Positions 9,325-18,315 of a stretch of 64,000 bases of DNA are shown piece by piece. The stretch lies in assembly GCA_040007095.1 (NCBI GenBank), contig JBDTVS010000127.1, forward strand, positions 35,420 through 99,419, given 5' to 3'. The translations under genes and the position numbers were made by a program. Below the pieces are notes generated by a model, which made no database searches, had not been told where the DNA came from, and saw nothing but the letters and a program-made list of their open reading frames with translations. The stretch comes from JBDTVS01 sp040007095. Its GTDB lineage: Bacteria; Acidobacteriota; Vicinamibacteria; Vicinamibacterales; CAVVIG01. Each line of letters starts with the position of its first letter. Positions within the stretch are counted from its first letter, which is position 1.

Positions 9325-10344
9325 ATGCGCAAGTTCGCTCACGTTCTTTCGGTCTCCGCTGCCGCCGGCGTGTTCACGTCTGGTCTCGCGTTCGCTCAAG
9401 CGCCGGCGCCCGCGCCGGCAAAGGTCGGGGTCACCGGCCTGATGCACGCGATTCACTCCACCAATGACGTGGAGAAGACGCTGGCCTTCTATCAGGCCGT
9501 GTTCGGCGTCGGCGGCCAGGTGCGCCCCTTCGCGAGCACCGGCCCGCAGATCCTGACCAACTCGCCGGGCGCAACGTTGCGCGTGGCCATGACGCAGCTC
9601 AAGGGCGCCTTCAATTTCGAGCTGACCGAGTTCGGCAATATCGAGCGTCAGATGAACAAGCAGCCGGACATCGCCGACCCAGGCGCGCCGATGATGAAGA
9701 TTGTCGTCCGCGACATCGACGCGGTCGTCGCGGCCGCGAAGAAGGTCAACGCGCCGATCATCACCAAGTCGGGCGCGCCGGTGACCGTGCCGACCTCGCT
9801 CGGCAATGCGAAGGCGATCATCATGCGCGACCCCGACGGCTATTTCGTCGAAGCGATTCAGGGAACGCCCGCCGCGGACTCGCCGGAGGGCGCCATCCTG
9901 GGCGCGGTCATGGGGCTCACCGTCGGCGACGTGGACGAGACGCTGAAGTACTGGAACGGCGTCCTTGGCAACGAGTTCACCGCCGACGCGAAGTTCTCGA
10001 GCGACACCGCGATGCTCGACCTCCTGGGCCTGCCGAAAGGCGCGTCGTACCGCATGGCCGGCGGGCTGATCTCGGGCAGCAAAGCGCGTATGGAGTTCAT
10101 CGAGATCAAGGGCGTGCCTCGGAAGCCGTTCGACCTGCGGGTCACCGACGCCAATGCATCCGGCATGGCGCTTCGCGTCGGGCACATCCGCGACCTGCTC
10201 GCGAAGATCAAGGCGAGCGGGGGTCGCGTCCTGTCGCGGGACGGCGAGTTGGTCGAGTGGAGCGCCACCGTCCGTAATGTGTTCGTGAAGGATCCCAACG
10301 GCCTGAATCTCGAGCTCGTGGGCAGCGCTGATCCCAATCAGTAG
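9325..10344 (+). CDS. Exported protein with two VOC (glyoxalase/bleomycin-resistance) domains
   Basis: A 339-residue protein with a clear signal peptide (KFAHVLSVSAAAGVFTSG, cleavage near AFAQA). The two halves are each a vicinal-oxygen-chelate module: the first around residues 38-182 (MHAIHSTNDVEKTLAFYQ...DPDGYFVEAIQ) and the second around 190-332 (VMGLTVGDVDETLKYWN...DPNGLNLELV). VOC proteins bind a metal in a cup formed by paired modules and include lyases, dioxygenases and resistance proteins; the reaction here is unknown. The ATG at 9325 is chosen because the signal peptide begins there. A large imperfect palindromic repeat follows the stop codon. Confidence 0.8.
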   Translation: MRKFAHVLSVSAAAGVFTSGLAFAQAPAPAPAKVGVTGLMHAIHSTNDVEKTLAFYQAVFGVGGQVRPFASTGPQILTNSPGATLRVAMTQLKGAFNFELTEFGNIERQMNKQPDIADPGAPMMKIVVRDIDAVVAAAKKVNAPIITKSGAPVTVPTSLGNAKAIIMRDPDGYFVEAIQGTPAADSPEGAILGAVMGLTVGDVDETLKYWNGVLGNEFTADAKFSSDTAMLDLLGLPKGASYRMAGGLISGSKARMEFIEIKGVPRKPFDLRVTDANASGMALRVGHIRDLLAKIKASGGRVLSRDGELVEWSATVRNVFVKDPNGLNLELVGSADPNQ

Positions 10345-10380
10345 CCACCGTTGGCGGCGCGTAAAAGCGTGGGGCCATTT

Positions 10381-10453
10381 ACCGCCGAGCTCGCCGAGTT
10401 CACCGAGAAAGATCCTCAATGTTTTTCTCGGTGTGCTCGGTGTGCTCGGTGGT
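10381..10453. repeat. Inverted 9-nt-periodic GCCGAG/ACCGAG repeat (fold-back)
   Basis: The left arm (10381-10410) carries three 9-base units of the type GCCGAGCTC/ACCGAGAAA. The right arm (10421-10453) carries units such as CTCGGTGTG in the opposite orientation, so the two can fold into a long imperfect hairpin with a loop of about ten bases. It lies between the convergent VOC and alaS genes and could end transcription of one or both, though there is no clean T-tract. Confidence 0.6.
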
Positions 10454-10555
10454 TCGTTTGACTGAGACGGTGCCCATCAGGCGTACCATGACGACCCGGA
10501 CGCTGGACGCGGCTGGAAAGCGGTCAAGATTGGACCAACCCTGGCCTGACGGAGA

Positions 10556-13192
10556 CTACCCGAGCAGCTTCGACACTACTGTTTCGCTGGCGCGAAGCAT
10601 CTCGTCGATCTTCTCGGGCTGCTTCCCACCCGCCTCGGCAAAATCCGGGCGCCCCCCCCCGCCACCCCCGACCAGCGGGGCGATTTCTTTGACAATCTGA
10701 CCGGCCTTGATGCGTGCGGTGAGATCGGCAGTGACGGCGACGACGATCTGGACCTTGCCGCCGTTCTCCGACGCAAGCACGACGACGCCGCTCTTGATTT
10801 GGCTCTTCAAAGAATCCGCGAGGCCCCGGAGGGCATCCTTGTCCAGACCGTTGACCTTCCGTCTCGCGAGCCTGACGCCGTTGACGTCAATCACCCCGTC
10901 GCCTTCCGTCGGCGTCCCGCCGCCGAGCGCCAGCTTCGTCTTGAGCTGAGTGGACTCGCGAAGCAGCCGCTTGTTGTCCGCCAACAGCTTGCCGATCGTC
11001 TCGACCGCCTGATCCTCCGTGACGTGCAGCGCGCCGACCAGCCGGGCCAGCGACGCTCGCTGCTGCTGCGCCCACCCCAGCGCACCCGAACCGGTGACGG
11101 CCTCGATCCGGCGCACGCCGGCGGCGACGCCGGCCTCGGCGAGTATCGCGAAAAAGCCGATGTCGCCGGTGGCGCGAACGTGCGTGCCGCCGCACAATTC
11201 CATGCTGAAGCCGGGCACGCTGACCACGCGCACCGTGTCGCCGTACCTCTCGCCGAAGAGGGCCATGGCTCCTGCGGCCATCGCCTCGTGAGTGGGCCGC
11301 TCCTCAGTGTCGACCGTCGTATTACGACGAATCTGCTCGTTGACGATGCGCTCGATCCGCTCCTGCTCGTCGGCCGTCACCGGCTGAAAATGGACAAAAT
11401 CGAACCGCAGCCGATCTGGCGCGACGAGCGACCCCGCCTGTTTGACGTGGCTGCCCAGCACCTCCCGAAGCGCCGCGTGCAGCAGGTGCGTCGCGGTGTG
11501 GTTGCGCCTGGTGGCGTCGCGCACGTGCGCGTCGACCTCGGCGGTGACGATGTCGCCGATATGAAGAGTGCCGCGCCTCACTTGCACCTGGTGTGCCCGT
11601 GGCCTGTTTGCCGGGATGCGAAGCACCCCTTGGACAAGGGCGTCAGCGCCGTCGGCCGCGATTCTGCCGGTGTCGGACACCTGCCCGCCTGACTCGACGT
11701 AAAAGGGCGTCTCCTGCAGCGAGACAAACCCGACGGCACCTTCCGTCAATTCCGGGACCGGGCTCTTGGCGGCGTCGAACAGCTGGACGATCGGCACCGC
11801 CGACAGTTGTGTCGCGGCGTAGCCGCGAAACGTGTCTTCGGTCTGTGCAAACAGCGGGTCTAGAGCGCCGACCCACGGCGTGGCCGCGGCGCCGCTGTCG
11901 AACGCACTTTTCGCGCGTGCCTTGCCGCGCTGGCCTTCCATCGCTTGTTCGAACGCGTCGCGGTCGACGGTCAAATCCTGAGTCGCCGCGGTGTCTTCGA
12001 TGAAGTCATAGGGCAGACCAAACGTATCGTAGAGGCGGAAGGCCGCGGCCCCCGACAACACGCGGTCGGACGACTCGAGGGCCTTGGCAATTTCCAGCTC
12101 GAGCCGCGGCAGGCCGTCGGTCAGCACCGTGTCGAAGCGGCGCTCTTCCGCGAGGATCGCCTGCTCAATCATGCGGCGATTCGCACGCACGGTGGGATAC
12201 GCGTCGCCCATCTCTCGATCGAGCACGGCGACGAGCCGGTGGAGGAACGGCTCGGTGATGCCGAGGTGCTTGCCGTGGCGCATCGCGCGGCGCATGATTT
12301 TCCGCAGGACATAGCCGCGCCACTCGTTGGCAGGCATGACGCCGTCCGCGATCAGGAACGTGGTCGCGCGAATGTGGTCGGCCACGACCCGCATCGACAC
12401 GTCTTCGGCCCCATGCGAGCCGGCATACGCGCGCCCCGCGAGCCGCTCGATGTCGGCGAGGATGGGCGTGAAGACGTCGGTGTCGTAGTTGGAATTCTTC
12501 CGCTGGAGGACGGCCGCGATGCGCTCCAGACCCATGCCGGTGTCGATCGACGGTGCGGGCAGTGGCGTGAGCGTGCCGTCGGCGCTGCGCTCGAACTCCA
12601 TGAACACGTTGTTCCAGATCTCGATTTCGGGATCCTGGCCGGTCCCGCGAACGTAATAGATCTCCGAACAGCGTCCGCAGGGGCCGGTGTCGCCCATCTG
12701 CCAGAAGTTGTCGTCGAGACCGAGCTCGAGAATCCGATCGGCGGGGACGTATTGTTTCCAGAGCTCGTAGGCCTCCTCGTCACGCGGAATGCCGCGCTCG
12801 CCTTTGAAGATCGACGGCACCAGTTTGTCCGGCGGCATCTGCCAGACATCAGTCAGAAGCTCCCAGGCGAAACGGATGGCGTCTTTCTTGAAATAGTCGC
12901 CGAAGGAAAAATTTCCGAGCATCTCGAAGAACGTGTGATGGCGCAGCGACGGTCCGACGTTGTCGAGGTCGTTGTGTTTGCCGCTGACCCGCATGCATTT
13001 CTGCGACGTCGTGGCGCGGGTGTAGTCGCGCTTCTCACGGCCGAGGAACAGCTCCTTGAACTGGTTCATCCCGGCGTTGGTGAACAGCAGCGTCGGGTCG
13101 TCGGCGGGAACCAGTGACGAACTGGGTGCGATGCGATGCCCCTGCTGTTCGAAGTACTTCAGAAAAGATGTGCGGATCTCGTTCGAGGTCAT
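10556..13192 (-). CDS. alaS: Alanyl-tRNA synthetase
   Basis: An 878-residue class II synthetase. The N-terminal catalytic domain shows SSSLVPADDPTLLFTNAGMN and the alanine-specific motifs. The editing domain has the zinc-binding HTATHLLH motif near residues 565-572 and CGGTH near 667-671, used to clear Ser/Gly-tRNA-Ala. The C-terminal DHHA1-type domain ends in the glycine-rich GGGGGGRPDFAEAGG. That glycine run is encoded by a long G/C homopolymer around 10652-10661, yet the frame stays open, so no frameshift is present. Length is typical. recX lies 123 bases upstream on the same strand. Confidence 0.97.
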   Translation of the reverse strand: MTSNEIRTSFLKYFEQQGHRIAPSSSLVPADDPTLLFTNAGMNQFKELFLGREKRDYTRATTSQKCMRVSGKHNDLDNVGPSLRHHTFFEMLGNFSFGDYFKKDAIRFAWELLTDVWQMPPDKLVPSIFKGERGIPRDEEAYELWKQYVPADRILELGLDDNFWQMGDTGPCGRCSEIYYVRGTGQDPEIEIWNNVFMEFERSADGTLTPLPAPSIDTGMGLERIAAVLQRKNSNYDTDVFTPILADIERLAGRAYAGSHGAEDVSMRVVADHIRATTFLIADGVMPANEWRGYVLRKIMRRAMRHGKHLGITEPFLHRLVAVLDREMGDAYPTVRANRRMIEQAILAEERRFDTVLTDGLPRLELEIAKALESSDRVLSGAAAFRLYDTFGLPYDFIEDTAATQDLTVDRDAFEQAMEGQRGKARAKSAFDSGAAATPWVGALDPLFAQTEDTFRGYAATQLSAVPIVQLFDAAKSPVPELTEGAVGFVSLQETPFYVESGGQVSDTGRIAADGADALVQGVLRIPANRPRAHQVQVRRGTLHIGDIVTAEVDAHVRDATRRNHTATHLLHAALREVLGSHVKQAGSLVAPDRLRFDFVHFQPVTADEQERIERIVNEQIRRNTTVDTEERPTHEAMAAGAMALFGERYGDTVRVVSVPGFSMELCGGTHVRATGDIGFFAILAEAGVAAGVRRIEAVTGSGALGWAQQQRASLARLVGALHVTEDQAVETIGKLLADNKRLLRESTQLKTKLALGGGTPTEGDGVIDVNGVRLARRKVNGLDKDALRGLADSLKSQIKSGVVVLASENGGKVQIVVAVTADLTARIKAGQIVKEIAPLVGGGGGGRPDFAEAGGKQPEKIDEMLRASETVVSKLLG

Positions 13193-13315
13193 GGCTCTGT
13201 ATTCTAGTGGAGCGCCATCACGCCGTCGCGCGGACCAGGAGTGGCGTCGCGCGTTGGTGTGTGCGTCCGGGGCAGATAAGTCACAGCCGCAGGCGGCCGC
13301 TGCGGGTCCGGCGCA

Positions 13316-13774
13316 TCACCGGGACTGGCTCCTCGCGCGCAGCGCTCGCATCACCTCGTCAGGGCCGAATCCCTGCCCGATCAAGTATCGGAAGAGGCGG
13401 CCGAGTTCGGCTTTGTCGCTGATGCGATCCCGCCCGCGAAGCCGTTTGGCCAGAGACGCCTCGATCAGCACCTCCGGATCGATCGATTCGAATACCTCGT
13501 CGGTTGCCCGCCGCGCCACGGCGCGCGCGATCCCGGCCTGCTCGATCTGACGCAGAATGCGCAGCCGACCCCGCCGCTTGACGGAGGTCTGCGTCCGCGC
13601 GATAGCGGCCGCCACGCGCACATCGTCGATCGCCCGCTCGGCCAGCAGGCGCGCGACGGCCGAGTCGATGTCGTCGGCCGCGTGTTCACGGCGCGCCAGC
13701 CTCTGCCGGACCTGTGCCTCGGACAGCTCGCGGCGCGCCAGCATCCGAAGGGCGTCGACGTAGGCGTTGGCCAT
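13316..13774 (-). CDS. recX: Regulatory protein RecX
   Basis: A 152-residue helical-repeat protein. The opening (YVDALRMLARRELSEAQVRQ) and the LLAERAIDDVRVAAAIARTQ segment follow the RecX three-helix repeat pattern. RecX binds RecA and limits filament growth in recombination and the SOS response. recA is not in the window. An in-frame ATG at 13831 would add 19 residues without similarity to the family, so the ATG at 13774 is preferred. It precedes alaS on the same strand, and recX-alaS linkage is common in bacteria (E. coli recA-recX-alaS). Confidence 0.82.
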   Translation of the reverse strand: MANAYVDALRMLARRELSEAQVRQRLARREHAADDIDSAVARLLAERAIDDVRVAAAIARTQTSVKRRGRLRILRQIEQAGIARAVARRATDEVFESIDPEVLIEASLAKRLRGRDRISDKAELGRLFRYLIGQGFGPDEVMRALRARSQSR

Positions 13775-13857
13775 GGTGTTCCGATCGCTGCACCGGCGGC
13801 AAGACGGGCGCCGCCCGTGCTCCGTGCTCATTACCCCGCGTCGTACGGGGGGTTGGT

Positions 13858-15003
13858 TCAGTCTCTGAACCGCGTGATTTCCATCTTCCCGGCCGCCGAC
13901 TTCGCCATCTGGTCGCGGCTCAGGCCTGAGGTGGTGGAGATCCCCTGAACCCGCAGCTTGAATTCGTCGACGTTGGACGCCCAGCGGAGCGCCTCGTCGT
14001 GGGAGACGAGGCCCTGCTCGAACAGGCCGAAGATTGACTGATCGAAGGTCTGCATCCCGTACTGCGAGGTGCCGGCGGCGATCGCCTCAGCGATCAGGTG
14101 CGTCTTGTCCTTGTCCACGATGCAGTCGCGAATGAACGGCGTCGTGATCATGACCTCGACTGCGGGCACCCGGCCGCGGCCGTCGTGTCGTGGCATCAGT
14201 CGCTGAGACACCACGCCCTTGAGCACGCTGGCCAGCTGCAGGCGAATCTGTTTCTGTTGGTGCGGTGGGAACACGCCGATGATGCGGTTGATCGTCTCGG
14301 TCGCGTCGATGGTGTGCAGCGTCGAGAACACGAGGTGGCCGGTTTCGGCCGCAAGCAGGCCGGTCTCAATCGTTTCGAAGTCGCGCATTTCACCCACCAG
14401 GATGACGTCAGGGTCCTGCCGCAGCGCGCTCCGCAGCGCGTGTGCGAAGGAGCTCGTATCCACCGACACCTCTCGCTGGTTGATGATTGATTTCACGTCG
14501 CGGTGGAGGAACTCGACCGGATCCTCGATGGTCATCACGTGCGCCGCCCGCGTGCGGTTGACGTGGTCGATCATGGCGGCGAGCGTCGTGCTCTTGCCGC
14601 TGCCGGTCGTACCGGTGACGAGCACGAGACCGCGCTCTTCTTCGGCGAGGGCCTTGATGACAGCGGGCAAGCCGAGCTCGTCCACCGTCTTGATTTTCGC
14701 CGGGATGACTCGGAACACCAGTCCGACGGTGCCGCGCTGTTGAAACGCGTTGCAACGGAACCGTCCGACGCCCGGAACGCTGTAGGCGAGGTCCATCTCC
14801 CACACTTCGGCGAATTTCTGACGCTGCGCGGGCGACAGGATCGCCGAAGTTGCGGCGACGATGTCTTCCTGGTCGAGCCGCGTCGCGTCGGCGACCGGCA
14901 CGAGAGCGCCGCCGAGGCGCATCATGGGCATGCCGCCGACCTTCAGGTGCAGATCGGACGCCCCGCTCTCGACCGCGATCTTCAGAAGGTCGTTGACGTG
15001 CAT
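13858..15003 (-). CDS. pilT: Type IV pilus retraction ATPase (PilT/PilU family)
   Basis: A 381-residue secretion ATPase. The N-terminal domain has GASDLHLKVGGMPMMR. Then come Walker A GTTGSGKSTT near 133-142, the Asp box MTIEDPVEFLH, a Walker B region with DPDVILVGEMRD, and the His box HLVFSTLHTIDA. PilT hexamers disassemble type IV pili and power twitching and DNA uptake. The C-terminus (TFDQSIFGLFEQGLVSHDEA) matches PilT, but the usual AIRNLIRE motif reads IRDCIVDKD, so PilU or a PilT paralogue is possible. The kinase gene ends 10 bases upstream, suggesting one transcript. The window also holds the competence gene comEC, though it is disrupted. Confidence 0.92.
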   Translation of the reverse strand: MHVNDLLKIAVESGASDLHLKVGGMPMMRLGGALVPVADATRLDQEDIVAATSAILSPAQRQKFAEVWEMDLAYSVPGVGRFRCNAFQQRGTVGLVFRVIPAKIKTVDELGLPAVIKALAEEERGLVLVTGTTGSGKSTTLAAMIDHVNRTRAAHVMTIEDPVEFLHRDVKSIINQREVSVDTSSFAHALRSALRQDPDVILVGEMRDFETIETGLLAAETGHLVFSTLHTIDATETINRIIGVFPPHQQKQIRLQLASVLKGVVSQRLMPRHDGRGRVPAVEVMITTPFIRDCIVDKDKTHLIAEAIAAGTSQYGMQTFDQSIFGLFEQGLVSHDEALRWASNVDEFKLRVQGISTTSGLSRDQMAKSAAGKMEITRFRD

Positions 15004-15013
15004 TGCGTCGATT

Positions 15014-15979
15014 CTACTGAGCTTCGCCGCAGAATGGACACCGATCGGAGCGGGCGTGCAGCGGCTTGCGGCACTGCCAGCAAAAGCGGGGCTGGGGGCT
15101 TTCCCGCGCTCTCAGTCGCGTTTGAATGTCGTGCACGTCGTGGGACTCGCTCGCGCTCGATGTCGCCGGCCGCCGGCCGCCTTTCGCGGCCGCGGCCAGC
15201 ACGTCGTCCAGAAGATCGCTCGCGCGTTGGTAACGGGCGTGGATGTCCGGCGCCATCGCCTTCATGATGATGTCGTTGATGGACTTGGGGATCTTGGGAT
15301 TCTTCAGTCGCGGCGGCGTCAGCAGCTCGCCGCGCATCAGCCGATCGAGATCGGCGGGGGAGGGCGTGTCGTACGGCAGGAGGCCGGTAAACATCTGATA
15401 CATGGTCACGCCGACCGAATAGAGGTCCGACGCAAAGACGGCTTTGCCCTGGAACTGTTCGGGCGCCATGTACGGAGGGCTGCCGATGACGGTCGTGCCA
15501 TGCGCCGCGATTTCCAGGAAGCGAGACGTGCCGAAGTCGGCGACTTTCAGCATGCCGTTCTCCGTGATCAGCACGTTCGACGGTCGCAAGTCGCGATGCA
15601 GCACGCCCTGACGATGGGCGTGGTCGACGGCGTTGCAGATCTGGCAGGTGTAGTCGAGCGCCAGTCCCAGCGCCAGGGCGCCGTCGCGAGAGAGGATCGC
15701 TTCCAGGGTCTCGCCCGACACCAGCTCCATCACGATAAAGAAGACGTTCTCCTGCTTCTCGGCCGTCAGGATGGTGACGATGTTCGGGTGGTTGAGACTG
15801 GCGAGCAGGCGCGGCTCGCGCAGGAGTTCCCCGAAATCAACGCCTTGCTTGTGCGGAACCTTCAGCGCGACTTTCTTGTCGATCCACGTGTCCTCGGCGA
15901 GATAGACGGTGCCGAAGCCGCCGCTGCCGATCGTCGACAGCACCTTGTATTTCCCCACGACCTGGCCCCGAAAAAACAC
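15014..15979 (-). CDS. Serine/threonine protein kinase with C-terminal zinc ribbon
   Basis: A 321-residue Hanks-type kinase. The glycine loop is GSGGFGTVYLAED near residues 18-30, the ATP-binding lysine is in KVALKVP, the catalytic loop is HRDLRPSN, the metal loop is DFGTSR and the activation segment ends in YMAPEQ. The domain covers about residues 11-265. A linker leads to a C-terminal zinc ribbon (CWQC...CPFC) at about 298-317. No transmembrane helix or PASTA repeats are visible, so the protein should be cytoplasmic. It lies 10 bases upstream of pilT on the same strand, so pilus function is a plausible but unproven link. Confidence 0.9.
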   Translation of the reverse strand: MFFRGQVVGKYKVLSTIGSGGFGTVYLAEDTWIDKKVALKVPHKQGVDFGELLREPRLLASLNHPNIVTILTAEKQENVFFIVMELVSGETLEAILSRDGALALGLALDYTCQICNAVDHAHRQGVLHRDLRPSNVLITENGMLKVADFGTSRFLEIAAHGTTVIGSPPYMAPEQFQGKAVFASDLYSVGVTMYQMFTGLLPYDTPSPADLDRLMRGELLTPPRLKNPKIPKSINDIIMKAMAPDIHARYQRASDLLDDVLAAAAKGGRRPATSSASESHDVHDIQTRLRARESPQPRFCWQCRKPLHARSDRCPFCGEAQ

Positions 15980-15992
15980 GCGGCGAGTATAG

Positions 15993-16151
15993 CAGCCCGT
16001 GGTGAGAGTCTGGCTGCATTCGACGAGCGAGGCATCCCCGCCGGCGGCGTTGCTCCTCGCTTAAATACTCCCGGTATTCTCGGTCGTCGCGCCTTGCCGG
16101 ACGGGGCGCCTCGCCCGTCTCGGTGCGACGCCAGACTCTCACCACGGGCTG
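15993..16151. repeat. MITE-like element, copy 1 of 3, with perfect 22-bp terminal inverted repeats
   Basis: The 159-base unit begins and ends with perfect inverted 22-mers (15993-16014 and 16130-16151; outer bases CAGCCCGTGGTGAGAGTCTG). The inside contains ATACTCCCGGTATTCTCGG. Related copies lie at 24098-24296 and 57788-57945. No stable coding frame is conserved. It sits between the divergent kinase and ilvE genes, so it may influence their expression. Confidence 0.85.
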
Positions 16152-16262
16152 CCAGCAGCCCTGGGTAACGCCCGCGCCGCCTGCCGGCGCGCTGACCAGC
16201 ACCTCATGCCGATATTTGCACACGACCGCCCCGGCAGGGGAAAATGAGGCAGAGAGAACCGC

Positions 16263-17381
16263 ATGAAGATTACCAACCAGACGCTTCCGAGTTCGCCCGC
16301 CCAGCCACTCGACCCGCGCCACCTGGAGTTCGGCCGGATGTTCACCCCGAACTTCTTCGTGAGCGACTACAAGAACGGCGCATGGTGCAATCCGCGCATC
16401 CAGCCCGTCGAGCCGTTCTCGTTGCACCCCGCCTCGCTGGTGTTTCATTACGCCCAGACGGTCTTCGAGGGACTGAAGGCATTCCGTCAGCACGACGGCC
16501 GCATCGTCCTGTTCAGACCCGAGATGAACGCCAAGCGGTTCCAACTGTCGGCCGCGCGTTTGAGCATTCCGCCGGTCGACGATGAATTCTTCGTCCGGGC
16601 CATTCGCGAGCTGGTGCAAAACGAGCGGCACTTTCTGCCGGGGGAGCCGGGTTGCCTCTACATTCGGCCGACGGCGATGGGCGTGGATGCCACACTCGGC
16701 GTCAAGAGCGCGAGCGAGTTCATTTTCTTCATCCTGACGCTGCCGTCGGGCGGCTATTTCAAAGGCGCTGGCGAGGGACCGGGTGCGATTGACGTGCTGG
16801 TCAGTACGTCCGTGGTTCGCACGACTCCGGGGTTGATGGGCAGCGTAAAGGCCGGCGCGAACTACGCGGGCACGCTCACGATTACCGAGCACGCCAAGAC
16901 CGTCGGCTGTTCTCAGGTGCTGTTCCTCGATTCCCACCATCACCAGTTCATCGAGGAAATGGGCGGGATGAACATCATGTTCGTACAGGGGAACCTGCTG
17001 CGGACGCCGCCGCTCACGGACACGATTCTGCGCGGAGTGACCCGCGATTCGCTGTTGGTCCTGGCGAGGGAACAGGGTCTCGATGTCAGCGAGGCGCCGA
17101 TCACGATTGACGAGGTCGTGGCCGGAGTCAAGGACGGCAGCATTGGCGAGATGTTCGCCTGCGGCACCGCGGCCGTCGTCATCGGCATCAGGAGCCTGCA
17201 GTTCGAAGACGGATCGTCCATTCGCACGACCGGCTGTCCCGGCCCCACGACCCGGCGGCTCTACGACGCGTTGACCGGCGTGCAGTACGGCCGCCTGCCG
17301 GACCGACACGGCTGGCTCAACGTAGTATGTGCCGCGGATGCCGACGCCGGCACGCCGGTCGGCCTCGCGGCCAGTCGCTAG
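16263..17381 (+). CDS. ilvE: Branched-chain amino acid aminotransferase
   Basis: A 372-residue fold-type IV PLP enzyme that makes valine, leucine and isoleucine from their 2-oxo acids with glutamate as donor. The N-terminal part has FVSDYKNGAWCNPRI and HYAQTVFEGLKAFR. The PLP lysine is K196 in GSVKAGANYAGT, and EEMGGMNIMFV follows as in BCATs. Length and the longer N-terminus fit the BCAT group that resembles eukaryotic enzymes (IlvE type II). The ATG at 16263 lies in a purine-rich context. A strong hairpin (17387-17412) separates it from rsmE. Confidence 0.93.
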   Translation: MKITNQTLPSSPAQPLDPRHLEFGRMFTPNFFVSDYKNGAWCNPRIQPVEPFSLHPASLVFHYAQTVFEGLKAFRQHDGRIVLFRPEMNAKRFQLSAARLSIPPVDDEFFVRAIRELVQNERHFLPGEPGCLYIRPTAMGVDATLGVKSASEFIFFILTLPSGGYFKGAGEGPGAIDVLVSTSVVRTTPGLMGSVKAGANYAGTLTITEHAKTVGCSQVLFLDSHHHQFIEEMGGMNIMFVQGNLLRTPPLTDTILRGVTRDSLLVLAREQGLDVSEAPITIDEVVAGVKDGSIGEMFACGTAAVVIGIRSLQFEDGSSIRTTGCPGPTTRRLYDALTGVQYGRLPDRHGWLNVVCAADADAGTPVGLAASR

Positions 17382-17386
17382 TGGGC

Positions 17387-17412
17387 GAGGGGCGATGCAT
17401 GCGTCGCCCCTC
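17387..17412. other. Perfect hairpin between ilvE and rsmE
   Basis: GAGGGGCGA (17387-17395) pairs exactly with TCGCCCCTC (17404-17412) across an 8-base loop that contains GCATGC. No T-tract follows, so it is better seen as a palindromic repeat or mRNA-processing hairpin than a classical terminator. Closely similar GGGCGACGCATGCGTCGCCC palindromes are, from memory, widely dispersed in bacterial genomes. Confidence 0.6.
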
Positions 17413-17425
17413 CCGATGCTGACGC

Positions 17426-18181
17426 GTGCACCGATTTTTTGCGCCCTCCCTGGACCCCGGCGACGAGACGGCGATCCTGCCGCGCGAGGAAGGCGAGCAC
17501 CTGACCCGCGTGCTGCGTTTGACCGCCGGGGACACGGTGGCGGTCTTCGACGGCCGCGGTCATGAATTTCTCGCGCGCGTGATCGGGTCGGTCGTCGATG
17601 CCGAGCGGCGCCGGGCGATTTCGGTGCAGCTGCTGTCCCGCATCGAGCCTGCCGCCGAACCCGCGGTTGCGCTCACGCTCGTTCAAGCCGTCCTCAAAGC
17701 CGACAAGATGGACGATATCGTCCGCGACGCCGTCATGCTCGGCGCAGCTGCGATTCATCCGATCATCACAAACCGGACGGAGGTCACCGTCGCGGCAGTG
17801 ATGCGGGGGGCACGCCTCGACAGGTGGCGTCGCGTGGCGCTGGCGTCCGTCAAACAGTCGCGCCGCGCCACGCTGCCGGAGATTCGCATGCCCCTGGGAT
17901 TCGAAGATTTTCTGGACGAGCCGCCGACGGCGCTCCGTTTGATGCTCGTGGAGCCGTCGGCATCGGCGGATGTCGAATCGATCGGCGCGCTTCGTGACCA
18001 CCCGATACCGGGAGATGCCGCGGTGCTGGTCGGGCCGGAAGGGGGCTGGACGCAGGAAGAGTGCGCGATGGCCCGGGCGCGGGGCGTCCGACTGATCTGC
18101 CTTGGCCACCGGACTCTGCGCGCGGACGCGGCGCCGATCGCGGCGATCAGCGTCCTGCAGTTCCTCTGGAACGATCTGTAG
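17426..18181 (+). CDS. rsmE: 16S rRNA m3U1498 methyltransferase RsmE
   Basis: A 251-residue SPOUT methyltransferase that methylates N3 of U1498 in 16S rRNA. The N-terminal PUA-like domain has HRFFAPSLD and EGEHLTRVLRLTAGDTVAVFDGRG. The SPOUT domain carries LVQAVLKADKMDDIVRDAVMLG, the SAM-binding knot segment VLVGPEGGWTQEE and LGHRTLRADAAPIAAISVLQ. All key family motifs are present and the length is normal. Translation starts at GTG 17426. It follows ilvE by 44 bases, with a hairpin in between. Confidence 0.93.
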   Translation: MHRFFAPSLDPGDETAILPREEGEHLTRVLRLTAGDTVAVFDGRGHEFLARVIGSVVDAERRRAISVQLLSRIEPAAEPAVALTLVQAVLKADKMDDIVRDAVMLGAAAIHPIITNRTEVTVAAVMRGARLDRWRRVALASVKQSRRATLPEIRMPLGFEDFLDEPPTALRLMLVEPSASADVESIGALRDHPIPGDAAVLVGPEGGWTQEECAMARARGVRLICLGHRTLRADAAPIAAISVLQFLWNDL

Positions 18182-18235
18182 TCTGGCGGTGCGTCTCGGG
18201 GCGCACACCCGGCACGAATAAACCGCGAGTATTCT

Positions 18236-18265
18236 GAACCACAAAGATCACAAAGCACACGAAGG
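18236..18265. repeat. CCACAAAGA 9-nt-periodic repeat
   Basis: Three 9-base units of the CCACAAAGA type in the gap between convergent rsmE and the exported protein gene. The same family appears at 55749-55779, 56203-56230 and 61703-61793. Confidence 0.55.
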
Positions 18266-18315
18266 CTGTTGTTTCGTCTACACCGCTTGTCGAAACCAGC
18301 GTGGTTGAAACCGCT

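Noticed and set aside
10648..10662. Long C homopolymer in alaS as a possible frameshift
   Set aside because: The frame stays open across it and encodes the usual glycine-rich GGGGRPDFAEAGG segment of AlaRS.
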